A stretch of DNA of 64,000 nucleotides from Fragum whitleyi (lineage: Eukaryota > Mollusca > Bivalvia > Cardiida > Cardiidae), in assembly GCA_948146395.1 (NCBI GenBank), contig OX411552.1, positions 8,380,186 through 8,444,185 of the forward strand. The letters run 5' to 3'. Positions 56,601 through 64,000 of this stretch are shown here, piece by piece (within the stretch, counting starts at the first letter, position 1; each line of letters begins with the position of its first letter). Made by a program: the position numbers and the translations under genes. The notes under the pieces were generated by a model that searched no databases, had not been told where the DNA came from, and saw nothing but the letters and a program-made list of their open reading frames with translations.

Positions 56601-59600
56601 TGGTGAACACACATGTATGCCAAGTTTCATGAACACACATTGTATCTTCAATAACAACAGGTAAATGTTTGTCACACTAATGCCTACACCAGCATCAACA
56701 CAAACAAAAATGCCTTAGTGAACAATGCCAATGTGATGACAATCCATCAGGTTTTCTCTGTATCATCTTTGAAGTGCAAGCATGTATTGATCCTGTTAAA
56801 ACTGCACACTTTTTGAAGACTCGCCAAAAAGAGATATTTCATTTTTGAATTTTATTCAGAGGGTATAATTGGCACTTGATTGCAATGTATCAACCCTTAA
56901 AGACCTGCCTGTTTTCAGGATGTGAAAAGATTTTGTGATGATACGCCAGTTTGGATGTCAAGGGGCTATCAAAATTTTTTTGAAACTTGAAAAGTATTTT
57001 CTATCGTAGATGTCCCACAACTTAGAAAAATGCATGAGTTGAATTGTATGCCTTTGGACTACAAATATACCAACTTTCAGTAGAATAACATGAATAAACT
57101 CATTCGATGTCAAATTAAATTGAGATGGAAGCAGGGTCTCCAGGACAAAATAGTGACGTCATAAGTACACTTACAAAGTGTGATATCATATCCAACATGT
57201 TTCGCAAAAGTTTTTATCCTGAATGTAGAGCCTGAGATCTCGCTTAAAAATAATTGTAATCAAATTCACATATAAACAACTATCAGACAACTGCAAGAAG
57301 TTTTAGCCCTGGGATGATTGACCCCTGCTCTGTCTTAATTTGTGGTCTTTCTAGATAATTCCAATTCCTTTATCATTTTTTTAGTAGTCTTTGATAGCGT
57401 CTATTACTAGTCTTGAGTTCAGTATGATAAAACAGTGCAAACTGTTTGCAAACTATAATTGGTGGGTACTCATTTAAATCTTTTATTGAGACAATCTCAG
57501 TGAAGACACAGAATGTAGGGTTAGTGCACATGGATGGCTCAGTGAAAAACAGTTGTAACTGCCTATAAACATATAGGCAGTTACAACTGTTTCAAGCTGA
57601 GCCATCGACATGCTATCAAGTATTGGAATCTGAAATTCAAATATGCCCAGCTACTAGTATTTGTAGCTCTTAATTTTGGTCTTAAAAAAACATTTCTCAC
57701 AACATTTGATCTTTTCTTATCTTCAGAACAGTAAAACAAATAAAGGATATTTTCATCTCTGAGATGATTTCCGCTTCCTCTTTTTTTTTCTCTCGTGACA
57801 AATCTTGTTGTCGCTCCGACACAAAGTCCAAAAACTCCACCTCGTCTTCGTCCAGCCGTTTCACCTGGTTCCCTGTAATTGATATAAAAAACTGAGTTTG
57901 ACACTAGCTTCTGTGAGTCAGGAGTCAAGTGGACCGGTATCGATCCACTGGCTTTAAATAAAGGAGTCTATGCAAAAAGTAAGGAGTCTCAATTTTCATG
58001 GTGGGGAGAACTTTTGTGGAAAAAAAGAAATTGCTTATTACAAGCAATTTCTTCTTTTCCACAAAAGTTCCTTACTAAGTACAAAATGTTTTTCTTTCAA
58101 AATGACTAGGCATATAAATAAATGTTATCTGTAAAATCAAAAATGAAACTGCCATACTTATTTTTTTATAGAAAGTTTCACATAAGATCAATTATACAAT
58201 TGTACTCCAAACTTGCAATATAAAGGATTCCTGTCTGAAAATGACCAGTCTTGGACGCCCGGACTCCCCTTAGAGTCAAACCCTGAAGGATCTGTCATGA
58301 GATTTTATTTCAGACAAGCAGACTCCATAAAGTGTAAAGGTTTATCATTAATGTAATTTCAGGTAAAATTAAGGCTTATTTTGAATCATTCGGACAAACA
58401 TAAAAATCAACAAGAGCTGTCGGAGGACAGCCAAGCTCGACTATTCCTAGTGCTGGATAGTAACAGCAAATCAATATCGACATTGGAAATTCAATAAAAT
58501 GAAAGTCAAGAGAAAAGAATCTTTGTCTAAAGGCTGATATTATGGTCACAGAAGCATGGGCAGAGTTTCAAAGCAATAGACTTAGTAGGAACAGAGATAC
58601 AACTAACATAAAACATTTGCACATAAAAACTTAACAAAGAATTCCTAAGTCCAAAAAGGGTTAAAAATCCACTAAATTCTATGCCAGAGGATTGAATCTT
58701 TATCACAAGGCTGTTGTTATGATCATTAAAGCATGTGCAAAGTTTCAAAGCAATAGCTTTAATAGAATTAGAGATATAACTGATGTACAACATTTGCACG
58801 TAAAAACTTAACCAAGAATTTCTGAGTCTGAAAAAGGTTAAAATTCCACTAAATTCTATATCAAAGTAATAAATCTTTGTCAAGAGGCTGATATCATGGT
58901 AACAGAAGCATGTGTAGAGTTTCCAAGCAAATGGCTAGGTAGAAATAGTGCTATAACTGATATACAATATACAACATTTGCACGTAAAAACTTAACCAAG
59001 AATTACTAAGTCCAAAAAGGGTTAAAATTCCACTAAATTCACTATCAGAGTAATGAATCTTTGTCAAGAGGCTGATATTATGGTCACAGAAGCATGTGCA
59101 AAGTTTCAAAGCAATAGCTTTATTAGAAATAGAGATATTACAGAAATACAACATTTGCACGTAAAAACTTAACCAAAATTACTAAGTCCGAAAAGGGTTA
59201 GAATTCCACTAAATTCAATATCAGAGTAATGAATCTTTGTCTAGATGCTGATATAATGGCCACAGAAGCATGTGTAAAGTTTCAAAGCAATAGCTTTTAT
59301 AGAAACAGAAATATTACAGATTAACAACATTTGCACGTAAAAACTTAACCAAGAATTTCTAAGTCCAAAAATGGTTAAAATTCCACTAAATTCAATATCA
59401 GAGTAATGAATCTTTGTCTAGATACTGATATTATGGTCACAGAAGCATGTGCAAAGTTTCTAAGCAATAGCTTTAATAGAAACAGAGATTTTAAACACTT
59501 GCACGTAAAAACTTAACCAAAGCATTACGCCGACGCCCGAGTGACTGGAATAGCCCCTCTATTCTTCGAATAGTCAAGCTAATAAAAGCAAACAATATTC

Positions 59601-62600
59601 CAAGAAAAAAAAAGTTTTTTAAGGTTTTAAAGGATCCTAAAGGGGGAACTAACTGATATTTATCAAGTCTATAATAGAAAAGATATTAAGCAAGCCTTGG
59701 CAAGCTTAATAACTTTTCTTTTGTATACAATGTTAAATTCTGAATGTCTGGAAGAAAATTAAGTTACAGATTCATTTTCTCACATATATAAAATTTGCCT
59801 ATGTTTAAATTAATTTTTGGAAAACTCAAATGATAGACATACAGTGATAATGTGCCTTATATAACACCATGATGATGCCATTTGATTAGTGATTCCAAAT
59901 GTGTGAGACAAGGAATTCTCTGATGGCTGTTTGTTATGGAAGACTATGGTAGTTATGATACAACATGTAACATAACTGATAATTGCTTAGTTGATGAGGG
60001 TTATTTTTTGTTAGTATTCATGCAATGAGGGAACATCAGTCTGGAGTTTCATCTGTTTTAGATGAAGAGTATAATAGAATTTATTTTATTTTATTTTCAC
60101 ATATTTTATATTCAGTTTATAATATGACATCAATATCTGCATAAATAGACAAAACTCTATGATTTCATTGATCTATGTGAGATAGCAGCTGGAGGCTAGG
60201 AAAGGATTTGATGGTTGTACTGTTGTGAGAAATACCAGGAAACCATGGTTAGGTGCTCCCGCCATCACGAAATAACTGAAATAATGTTGAAAGCGGCGTA
60301 AAACTCCATTCAATCAATCAATTAAATTCATTGATTAATATTTTCTGCAGAACATGTAACACTATTTCTAAAATGACATCATCACAGCAACTGTGATTTC
60401 ATTCATATAAGTCAATAAGCTACAGATAGAGGGGAAATTTTGATTTCAAATATAAAAATGATTTTCACTATACTTGCACAAATTCTGTGTTGTTGGTACT
60501 CATTGGAATCATTCATGACTTGTACACTCTAAGCTCATTTGCATATCTATTATAATGCACTAGTGTCATAACGACCTAACAGTATCAAAAATATTCAACA
60601 GGAATATTTTACTCACACAACAAAAGTCATATTTTCAGACAGTAAAATTGAATTTCATTTGTGTAAGTAATATCTGCTGTGAAAAAAAACTATTTTAATC
60701 AGAATGCAGAATTCAGCCATTGAAACTTTTTTTTTACTTCACTGATTCAAAAGATTTAAGTTTGCTTCTTTGATTCAATTGGTTAATATTTGACATTAAA
60801 CAGTCACCACTGTCATTGTCATTGCACTCAGAGCATGTGTATATGTATTAATTTAAGTTATTTCCATAACATTTTTAGTTTCTCATTTTGTTAAAAAAAA
60901 ATAGTAAAATTTTATTTCCATTCTTGTTAGCAATTTCTGCTGTGCACAAAAAGTTTCCACTTTAATCTAACTGCAGAATTCAGGCTTTGCACTCCTGTTT
61001 TTACTTCATTGATTCAATAGATTTAAGTTTGCTTCTTTGATTTAATTGGTGAATATTTGACATTTAAAAATCACTGTTGATATTGATTAGAAAAAATACT
61101 ATATGCAGTAGGAAGGGATAGTTCTGTTTGAATGGGATTTTACGCTGCTTTAACATTACTTCAGTCATATCGCACAGCTGGAGCACCTTTAGAACAATTG
61201 ATTCCTGGTATTTCCCATACCAGTACTACCAACACATCCTTTCCTAGCCTCCAGCTGCTATCTCACATAGGTCTACAATTATCAACCTATTGGTGGTAGA
61301 CTAATAGTTGGAAAGGATGAGTGCTGCCATCAGGGATCGAACCCTATTTTGATAGTGATGTGCTACTAACTGCGCTATGATAGCGGCAGGAAGGGATAGT
61401 AACCGAATGAGAATATATTAAAGCGGGAGCCAAAAATTTTGCACTGACCGCTTGATATACTCCTTCTTACTAAAAGCTATCTGTTCTTCAAATTCCTCTT
61501 GCTTTTAATTGTGACCAGTCACGCAAAAAGTGACCATCTGGGAAATGCATAACTAGTCAATCCTATTCAGACAGCGCAGATTGCGCAGGCTGATTAGGGT
61601 TGAAGCTTTTCAAACTTGGACCATTTTCTTGATCTTGAATAATAATTCTATTTTCCTGTGTACGAAATTTTTAAATGTACTTATTCTGGAGCCAACCTTT
61701 TTTCAAACATTGATTTAACGGAGTTCCAAGATGGTCCCTTTTCGCGTGATTGTACAGGCATTTAAAATACTTTTGCACTGACACCTTGATTTACTCATCA
61801 GACGTTGTCACTAACTCCTGAGTTTAAGGAGTCAATTGGACTCCTAACACATGAAATCAAGGAGTCCAAGGTCAAAGTAAGGAGTCCGAATATTTATAAT
61901 GGATGAACATAGGGGAAAAGAAGAAATTGCTTGTTTTAAGCAATTTCTTCTTTTCCACAATGTTCTTCCAAAGAAGATTATTTTTTGGCAAAACACTGTT
62001 TTCTTCAACAACTTTTATAGTGAAACGACCTACAGTTTTGGCAAGTGTTAGAAAGAACACTGCTCTGTGCATTTGTTTTTCAAAATATTCTCATATGACC
62101 CTTGGAGTCCATCGGACTTACTTACTTGCAAATGGAAGGGTTCCAACCGGTCAACAAGGAGTCTCTGACTCCAGGACTCTCCTTAGTGTGGAACCCTGTT
62201 CATACTTACTAAAAGCTATCTGTTCTTCGAACTCCTCCTGCTTTTTAATTCTTTGCTCTTCCAGTCTATCAAACAAACATCTGTTGTCAGTTGGTTCTTC
62301 TGGACACTCTAAAAATACACAACAATCCCATTTTGTGGGTCTGAAAGTCTCTACTGATTCCAAAGAAAAGTCTAAGGTTATCATTAATAATGTTATACAT
62401 AAAGTTTTATGGATTTCATATTTCAATGGATCAAATAAAAGTTTATTTGCAGTATAAACTATTTTGGGTTGAGCTGTCAAATTAGCCTGTCAAGCTTGGT
62501 ACCATTCTTTATAGTTTTGTTTTATGACTACAGAGGTTTCTACTTCCAATTGTAAGTTATTGAATAATAAATGCCACCGTCATAGCACAGTTGGTAGAGC

Positions 62601-63464
62601 GTCGGACTGTCAATCTAGAGATCCCAGGTTTGATTCCCGACGGCGGCACCCATTCTTTCCAACTATTTGTCTCTCTCCAATGGGTTGATAATCATAGACC
62701 TAAAAGAGATGGCAGCTGGAGGCTAGGAAAGGATGTGATTGTTGTACTGGTGAGAGAGATACCAGGAAACCATTGTTAGGTGCTCCATCCGCCACACTAT
62801 AACTGGAAAAAATGTTGAAAGCAGCGTAAAACTCCATTCAATCATACAATTGAATAAAAATGCATTTATTTCCCTAAAATAATTAATACAAGTCAGGGAA
62901 AATGACTAACAATTCTAACTTAAGGGCCCAGGCTTCAAAAGTTTAATATTTAACATTAGAGGCATAGAGATTTTCCCAAAAATCTAGGGGCCCAGCCTAA
63001 AATCTAGGGGCCATGGGCGACTGGGCCCCTGCTAGTCTTTTTCCCTGCAAGTGCATGTACATGTTGTATTGCAATTCAATACAGCAGACTGCCATAGGAT
63101 GTAAAGAAAGAATATATATATATGTGCCCTTTCAAGTGAAAAGGGACCATCTAGGAACTTTGTAAAATGAATATTTGAAAAAGAGATTAGGTCCAGCATA
63201 GGTCAACCAGAGGTTGCATTTTGTGATTGGAAGGCAGAATTCAACAAGCTACCAATTTTGCAATGATGGCAGCCTATGGTGAATAGCAAAAACATTGAAT
63301 ATCTTCACTTATTTTGAATATTTACCTAATGGGTCTTCAGGCTTGCGCACTTTGTCCCATTCTTCTTGACGTTTGCGTTTCTTTTCATCAATTTCATCTT
63401 GAGTGACAAATTTCTTCATTGACAGCCCTGGTACAGAGCTATCAGATGTGGAACTAAAACTCAT
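53636..63464 (-). CDS. PSME3IP1: PSME3-interacting protein (FAM192A/NIP30), five recognised coding exons
   Basis: Exons, in transcript order: 63464-63326, 62308-62210, 57872-~57745 (3' end unclear), 55922-55800 and 53981-53636. Exon 1 carries KKFVTQDEIDEKKRKRQEEW and VRKPEDP. Exon 2 has ECPEEP and LFDRLEEQ. Exon 3 has RLDEDEVEFLDFVSERQQ, exon 4 SALLAGAVKRK, and exon 5 LPGMKQYKDSSDSMSSSSDSE. All are hallmark blocks of the NIP30 domain and conserved C-terminus. The family product is a small nuclear protein that binds the PA28-gamma proteasome activator; the Ser-rich C-terminal block is the known binding region. It is largely charged and helical without membrane segments. No GT donor fits the phase between exons 3 and 4, so a small exon (about 15-20 residues by family comparison) is probably missed. 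An acceptor at 63468-63470 implies a 5' UTR intron. Confidence 0.88.
54411..54524. repeat. hairpin element, CCTGCGTTCAGGATG family
   Basis: TGCCTTCAGGATGACAAAAT at the left and TTTGCAAACAGTTTGCACCA then GTTATCCTGAATAC at the right. In the PSME3IP1 intron between exons 4 and 5. Confidence 0.7.
54580..54805 (-). mobile_element. SINE tail fragment with local tandem duplication
   Basis: The 3' part of the CAAT-tailed SINE on the minus strand (GGCTGGAGCACCTAACAATG, GATTTAATGCCCATTTCA). A unit of about 80 bases with ACTTCTTTTCAGTCAAAAGG and the TTTGATTGTTTG tail occurs twice (54580-54660, 54667-54745), so the tail was duplicated after insertion. Confidence 0.7.
55180..55630 (+). mobile_element. 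ATGCCCCCG repeat, longer copy
   Basis: Same start (AAGATGTGTTTGTGAAACTC) and end (ATGCCCCCGATCTTTTGATA) as 48933-49185, but with an internal duplication of the GACCTTGACC/ATCATTGAGATCCA segment. It lies in the intron between PSME3IP1 exons 4 and 5. Confidence 0.8.
56365..56435. repeat. small palindrome shared with 21.5 kb
   Basis: CAGACTGCACATATGTGCAG and GCTCCTGCCAAAGCAGGAAT, inverse in order to the 21.47 kb copy. No other repeat was recognised in the surrounding intron sequence at 55930-57400. Confidence 0.45.
57411..57462. repeat. partial hairpin element, CCTGCGTTCAGGATG family
   Basis: GAGTTCAGTATGATAAAACA and GTGCAAACTGTTTGCAAACT. Only the left half remains. Confidence 0.5.
57532..57606. 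repeat. near-perfect palindrome, GGCTCAG family
   Basis: GATGGCTCAGTGAAAAACAG and TTGTAACTGCCTATA pair with TATAGGCAGTTACAA and CTGTTTCAAGCTGAGCCATC. The same arms occur at 63545-63597. Confidence 0.85.
57895..58280. mobile_element. GGAGTC foldback element next to PSME3IP1 exon 3
   Basis: Ends GAGTTTGACACTAG and CTTAGAGTCAAACCCTG are inverted. A strong internal hairpin (58015-58066, TGGAAAAAAAGAAATTGCTT and AAGCAATTTCTTCTTTTCCA) and repeated AAGGAGTC motifs match 61790-62207. It begins about 23 bases from the exon 3 acceptor. Confidence 0.65.
58405..59585. mobile_element. element with central ~176-bp tandem array (pearl/Helentron-like)
   Basis: About five and a half units, with TAAAAACTTAAC recurring near 58625, 58802, 58986, 59163, 59339 and 59507 (spacing 168-184). 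Each contains CACTAAATTC, AATCTTTGTC and GTGCAAAGTTTCAAAGCAA blocks. The left flank AAGAGCTGTCGGAGGACAGC is a hairpin. The right flank GGAATAGCCCCTCTATTC is also a hairpin, followed by GAATAGTCAAGCT, the inverse of the left AGCTCGACTATTC. This matches satellite-carrying non-autonomous elements known from bivalves. The exact class is inferred. Confidence 0.8.
59590..60170. other. intron sequence, nothing recognised
   Basis: AT-rich PSME3IP1 intron without visible repeats or coding sequence. Confidence 0.4.
60171..60328 (+). mobile_element. CAAT-tailed SINE, 5' truncated
   Basis: The body from ATGTGAGATAGCAGCTGGAG through TAGGTGCTCCCGCC to the CAATCAATCAATT tail. The tRNA-like head is missing, as is usual for incomplete reverse transcription. 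Confidence 0.85.
60690..61075. repeat. direct repeat within the PSME3IP1 intron
   Basis: CAGAATTCAGxCxTTG, TTTTTACTTCA(C/T)TGATTCAA and GATTTAAGTTTGCTTCTTTG occur near 60708-60790 and again near 60975-61060. A local duplication of about 100 bases with a 265-base offset. Confidence 0.65.
61125..61386 (-). mobile_element. CAAT-tailed SINE, inverted
   Basis: The minus-strand head near 61335-61386 (TAGCGCAGTTAGTAG complement) and body blocks GCTGGAGCACCTTTAGAAC and CCTAGCCTCCAGCTGC. The tail end is TTTGAATGGGATTTTACGC. Confidence 0.85.
61468..61509 (-). pseudogene. duplicated 3' part of PSME3IP1 exon 2 with donor
   Basis: Encodes KQEEFEEQIAFSK in the same frame as exon 2. The changes from exon 2 that I can see in this stretch are synonymous. 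The GTAAG donor is retained. The 5' part is cut off exactly where a foldback element (61510-61757) begins, so no acceptor is left. It is most likely a dead duplicate exon. Confidence 0.7.
61510..61757. mobile_element. GACGGGTCA foldback, full-length copy
   Basis: Ends TTGTGACCAGTCACGCAAAA and CCCTTTTCGCGTGATTGTAC with internal CAGACAGCGCAGATTGCGCA. In PSME3IP1 intron 2. Confidence 0.82.
61790..62207. mobile_element. GGAGTC foldback element next to PSME3IP1 exon 2
   Basis: Same family as 57895-58280: AAGGAGTC motifs, hairpin GGAAAAGAAGAAATTGCTTG/TTAAGCAATTTCTTCTTTTCC (61913-61960) and end CCTTAGTGTGGAACCCTG. It reaches to within a few bases of the exon 2 donor (62204-62209). Confidence 0.65.
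62573..62846 (+). mobile_element. CAAT-tailed SINE copy
   Basis: Head CGTCATAGCACAGTTGGTAG with GGTTTGATTCCCGACGG, the body as in the other copies and the tail CCATTCAATCATACAATTG. In PSME3IP1 intron 1. Confidence 0.88.
62925..63060. repeat. GGGCCCAG-rich repeat fragment
   Basis: AATCTAGGGGCCCAGCC and AATCTAGGGGCCATGGGC recur within about 20 bases, next to CTGGGCCCCTGCTAG. A small local repeat of unknown origin. Confidence 0.35.
63126..63235. mobile_element. GACGGGTCA foldback, left fragment
   Basis: CCCTTTCAAGTGAAAAGGGA and CCATCTAGGAACTTTGTAAA with AAAAAGAGATTAGGTCCAGC match the left arm. The right half is missing. Confidence 0.6.
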
Positions 63465-63544
63465 AATCTGTGAATGGAAATTAACAGCTTTGAACAATTT
63501 ATACAACTCATTTCTCTACATCAAAATTTAATTAATCATAATTC

Positions 63545-63897
63545 CATGGCTCAGTGTGAAACAGTTGTAACTGCCTTTAAACATATAGGCAGTTACAACA
63601 GTGTGGTAAAATGGGTCATGTTTACCCTAGTGGTTGGTTCTCCCAGAACGGCGGCGCTGATTGGCCGGCCGATTTCCCGGGTTTTAGCAGCACGAGACGT
63701 CACATGATGACGACGTAATCGAAGAACTAATATGGAAGCCATCACGAAGTGATTTGTGCCTCGGGTACAAGAAATAACGAAGCCTAGGGTTGTACGGAAT
63801 TGCCAAGACTCTTTGCTGGTTTATTCTGGAGGAATAATACCAGGTCAAAGCTGAGGTAAGTACCCGATTTTACAACAACAGTTTCTCGCTGAGCCAT
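63545..63897. repeat. GGCTCAG palindrome apparently split by about 270 bases
   Basis: The left arm and centre (63545-63597: GGCTCAGTGTGAAACAGTTG then TATAGGCAGTTACAAC) stop at ACAACAGT near 63593-63600. The missing right arm, ACAACAGTTTCTCGCTGAGC plus CAT, appears at about 63869-63897. The repeated ACAACAGT at both joints looks like a target-site duplication. Confidence 0.55.
63600..63855 (+). promoter_or_regulatory. likely divergent promoter and non-coding first exon of a plus-strand gene
   Basis: It is the most CpG-rich stretch of the window (GAACGGCGGCGCTGATTGGC, GGCCGATTTCCCGGG). It has an inverted CCAAT box (GATTGGC), CRE-like ACGTCACATGATGACGACG and an ATATGGAAGCCATC motif of YY1 type. 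On the plus strand the sequence runs to a strong donor, GAG|GTAAGT, at 63855/63856 with only a short upstream frame. On the minus strand it lies just upstream of the PSME3IP1 5' UTR acceptor. Confidence 0.55.
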
Positions 63898-64000
63898 CAA
63901 ATTGCACATTTGAATATTGAAATCAGAAATAACAAATAAATTTAAGGACAATAAGTATACCAGCATCCTTGGATAACCGGGGGTATCCCTATTTCCTACG
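63856..64000 (+). other. start of an intron of the putative plus-strand gene
   Basis: Begins with GTAAGTACCC and contains the right arm of the split palindrome. No exon is visible before the window ends. Confidence 0.35.

Noticed and set aside
57581..57928. 115-residue minus-strand frame
   Set aside because: It overlaps PSME3IP1 exon 3 in a different frame and shows no domain. The frame giving RLDEDEVEFLDFVSERQQ is the real one.
58527..59160. Minus-strand frames with repeated FSGxLTxFxLRNSWLSFYVQM
   Set aside because: The repetition comes from the 176-bp tandem array; frames appear because the unit length is near a multiple of three in places. No evidence of coding.
58405..59585. CRISPR-like array of direct repeats
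   Set aside because: Units are contiguous ~176-bp satellite monomers without spacers, in an animal nuclear context.
62591..62779. 62-residue plus-strand frame
   Set aside because: It is entirely within a SINE copy.
1..64000. Endogenous viral or autonomous retrotransposon genes
   Set aside because: I looked for reverse transcriptase, integrase, capsid-like or transposase motifs in the longer frames and saw none; the mobile elements here appear to be non-autonomous.

Overview
The window is animal nuclear DNA, most likely from a marine bivalve mollusc. It is AT-rich, its genes have many small exons with GT-AG introns, and it is crowded with short interspersed and palindromic mobile elements. 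The bivalve assignment is inferred from two secreted tyrosinases of the mollusc shell-matrix type and from the style of the repeats (tRNA-headed SINEs ending in a CAAT-repeat tail, satellite-bearing non-autonomous elements, 'ATGCCCCCG' repeats). No species is claimed.

Layout. 1-2.06 kb: first coding exon of a minus-strand FAD-dependent amine oxidase resembling peroxisomal sarcosine/pipecolate oxidase, with the rest of the gene off the left edge. 2.06-13.8 kb: no convincing gene; a patchwork of repeats, including inverted copies of the same elements 4-7 kb apart. 13.8-22.06 kb: complete minus-strand tetraspanin gene of seven coding exons (301 aa). 22.06-30.28 kb: repeat-rich spacer with several copies of one Tc1/mariner-like MITE and a frameshifted intronless coding unit near 28 kb. 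30.28-36.98 kb: plus-strand tyrosinase A (six exons, 897 aa) ending in a chitin-binding exon. 36.98-46.12 kb: spacer full of MITEs. 46.12-52.78 kb: plus-strand tyrosinase B (five exons, 658 aa). 53.64-63.46 kb: minus-strand PSME3IP1/FAM192A (NIP30) gene with five recognisable coding exons. Its upstream end (63.6-63.86 kb) looks like a divergent promoter with a non-coding first exon of a plus-strand gene that leaves the window.

The tyrosinases are tandem paralogues. Both have a hydrophobic N-terminus, a Cys-containing pro-region, basic cleavage sites, both copper sites (six histidines) and a shared C-terminal domain of about 190 residues that I cannot name. Secreted mollusc tyrosinases are linked to periostracum and shell-matrix cross-linking, and the chitin-binding tail of gene A would fit anchoring the enzyme to chitin. 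The tetraspanin, oxidase and PSME3IP1 genes have no evident functional link to them.

The most striking feature is the number of different hairpin-forming element families. Several copies lie within about 50 bp of splice sites. One MITE family carries a central hairpin whose arms change together between copies.
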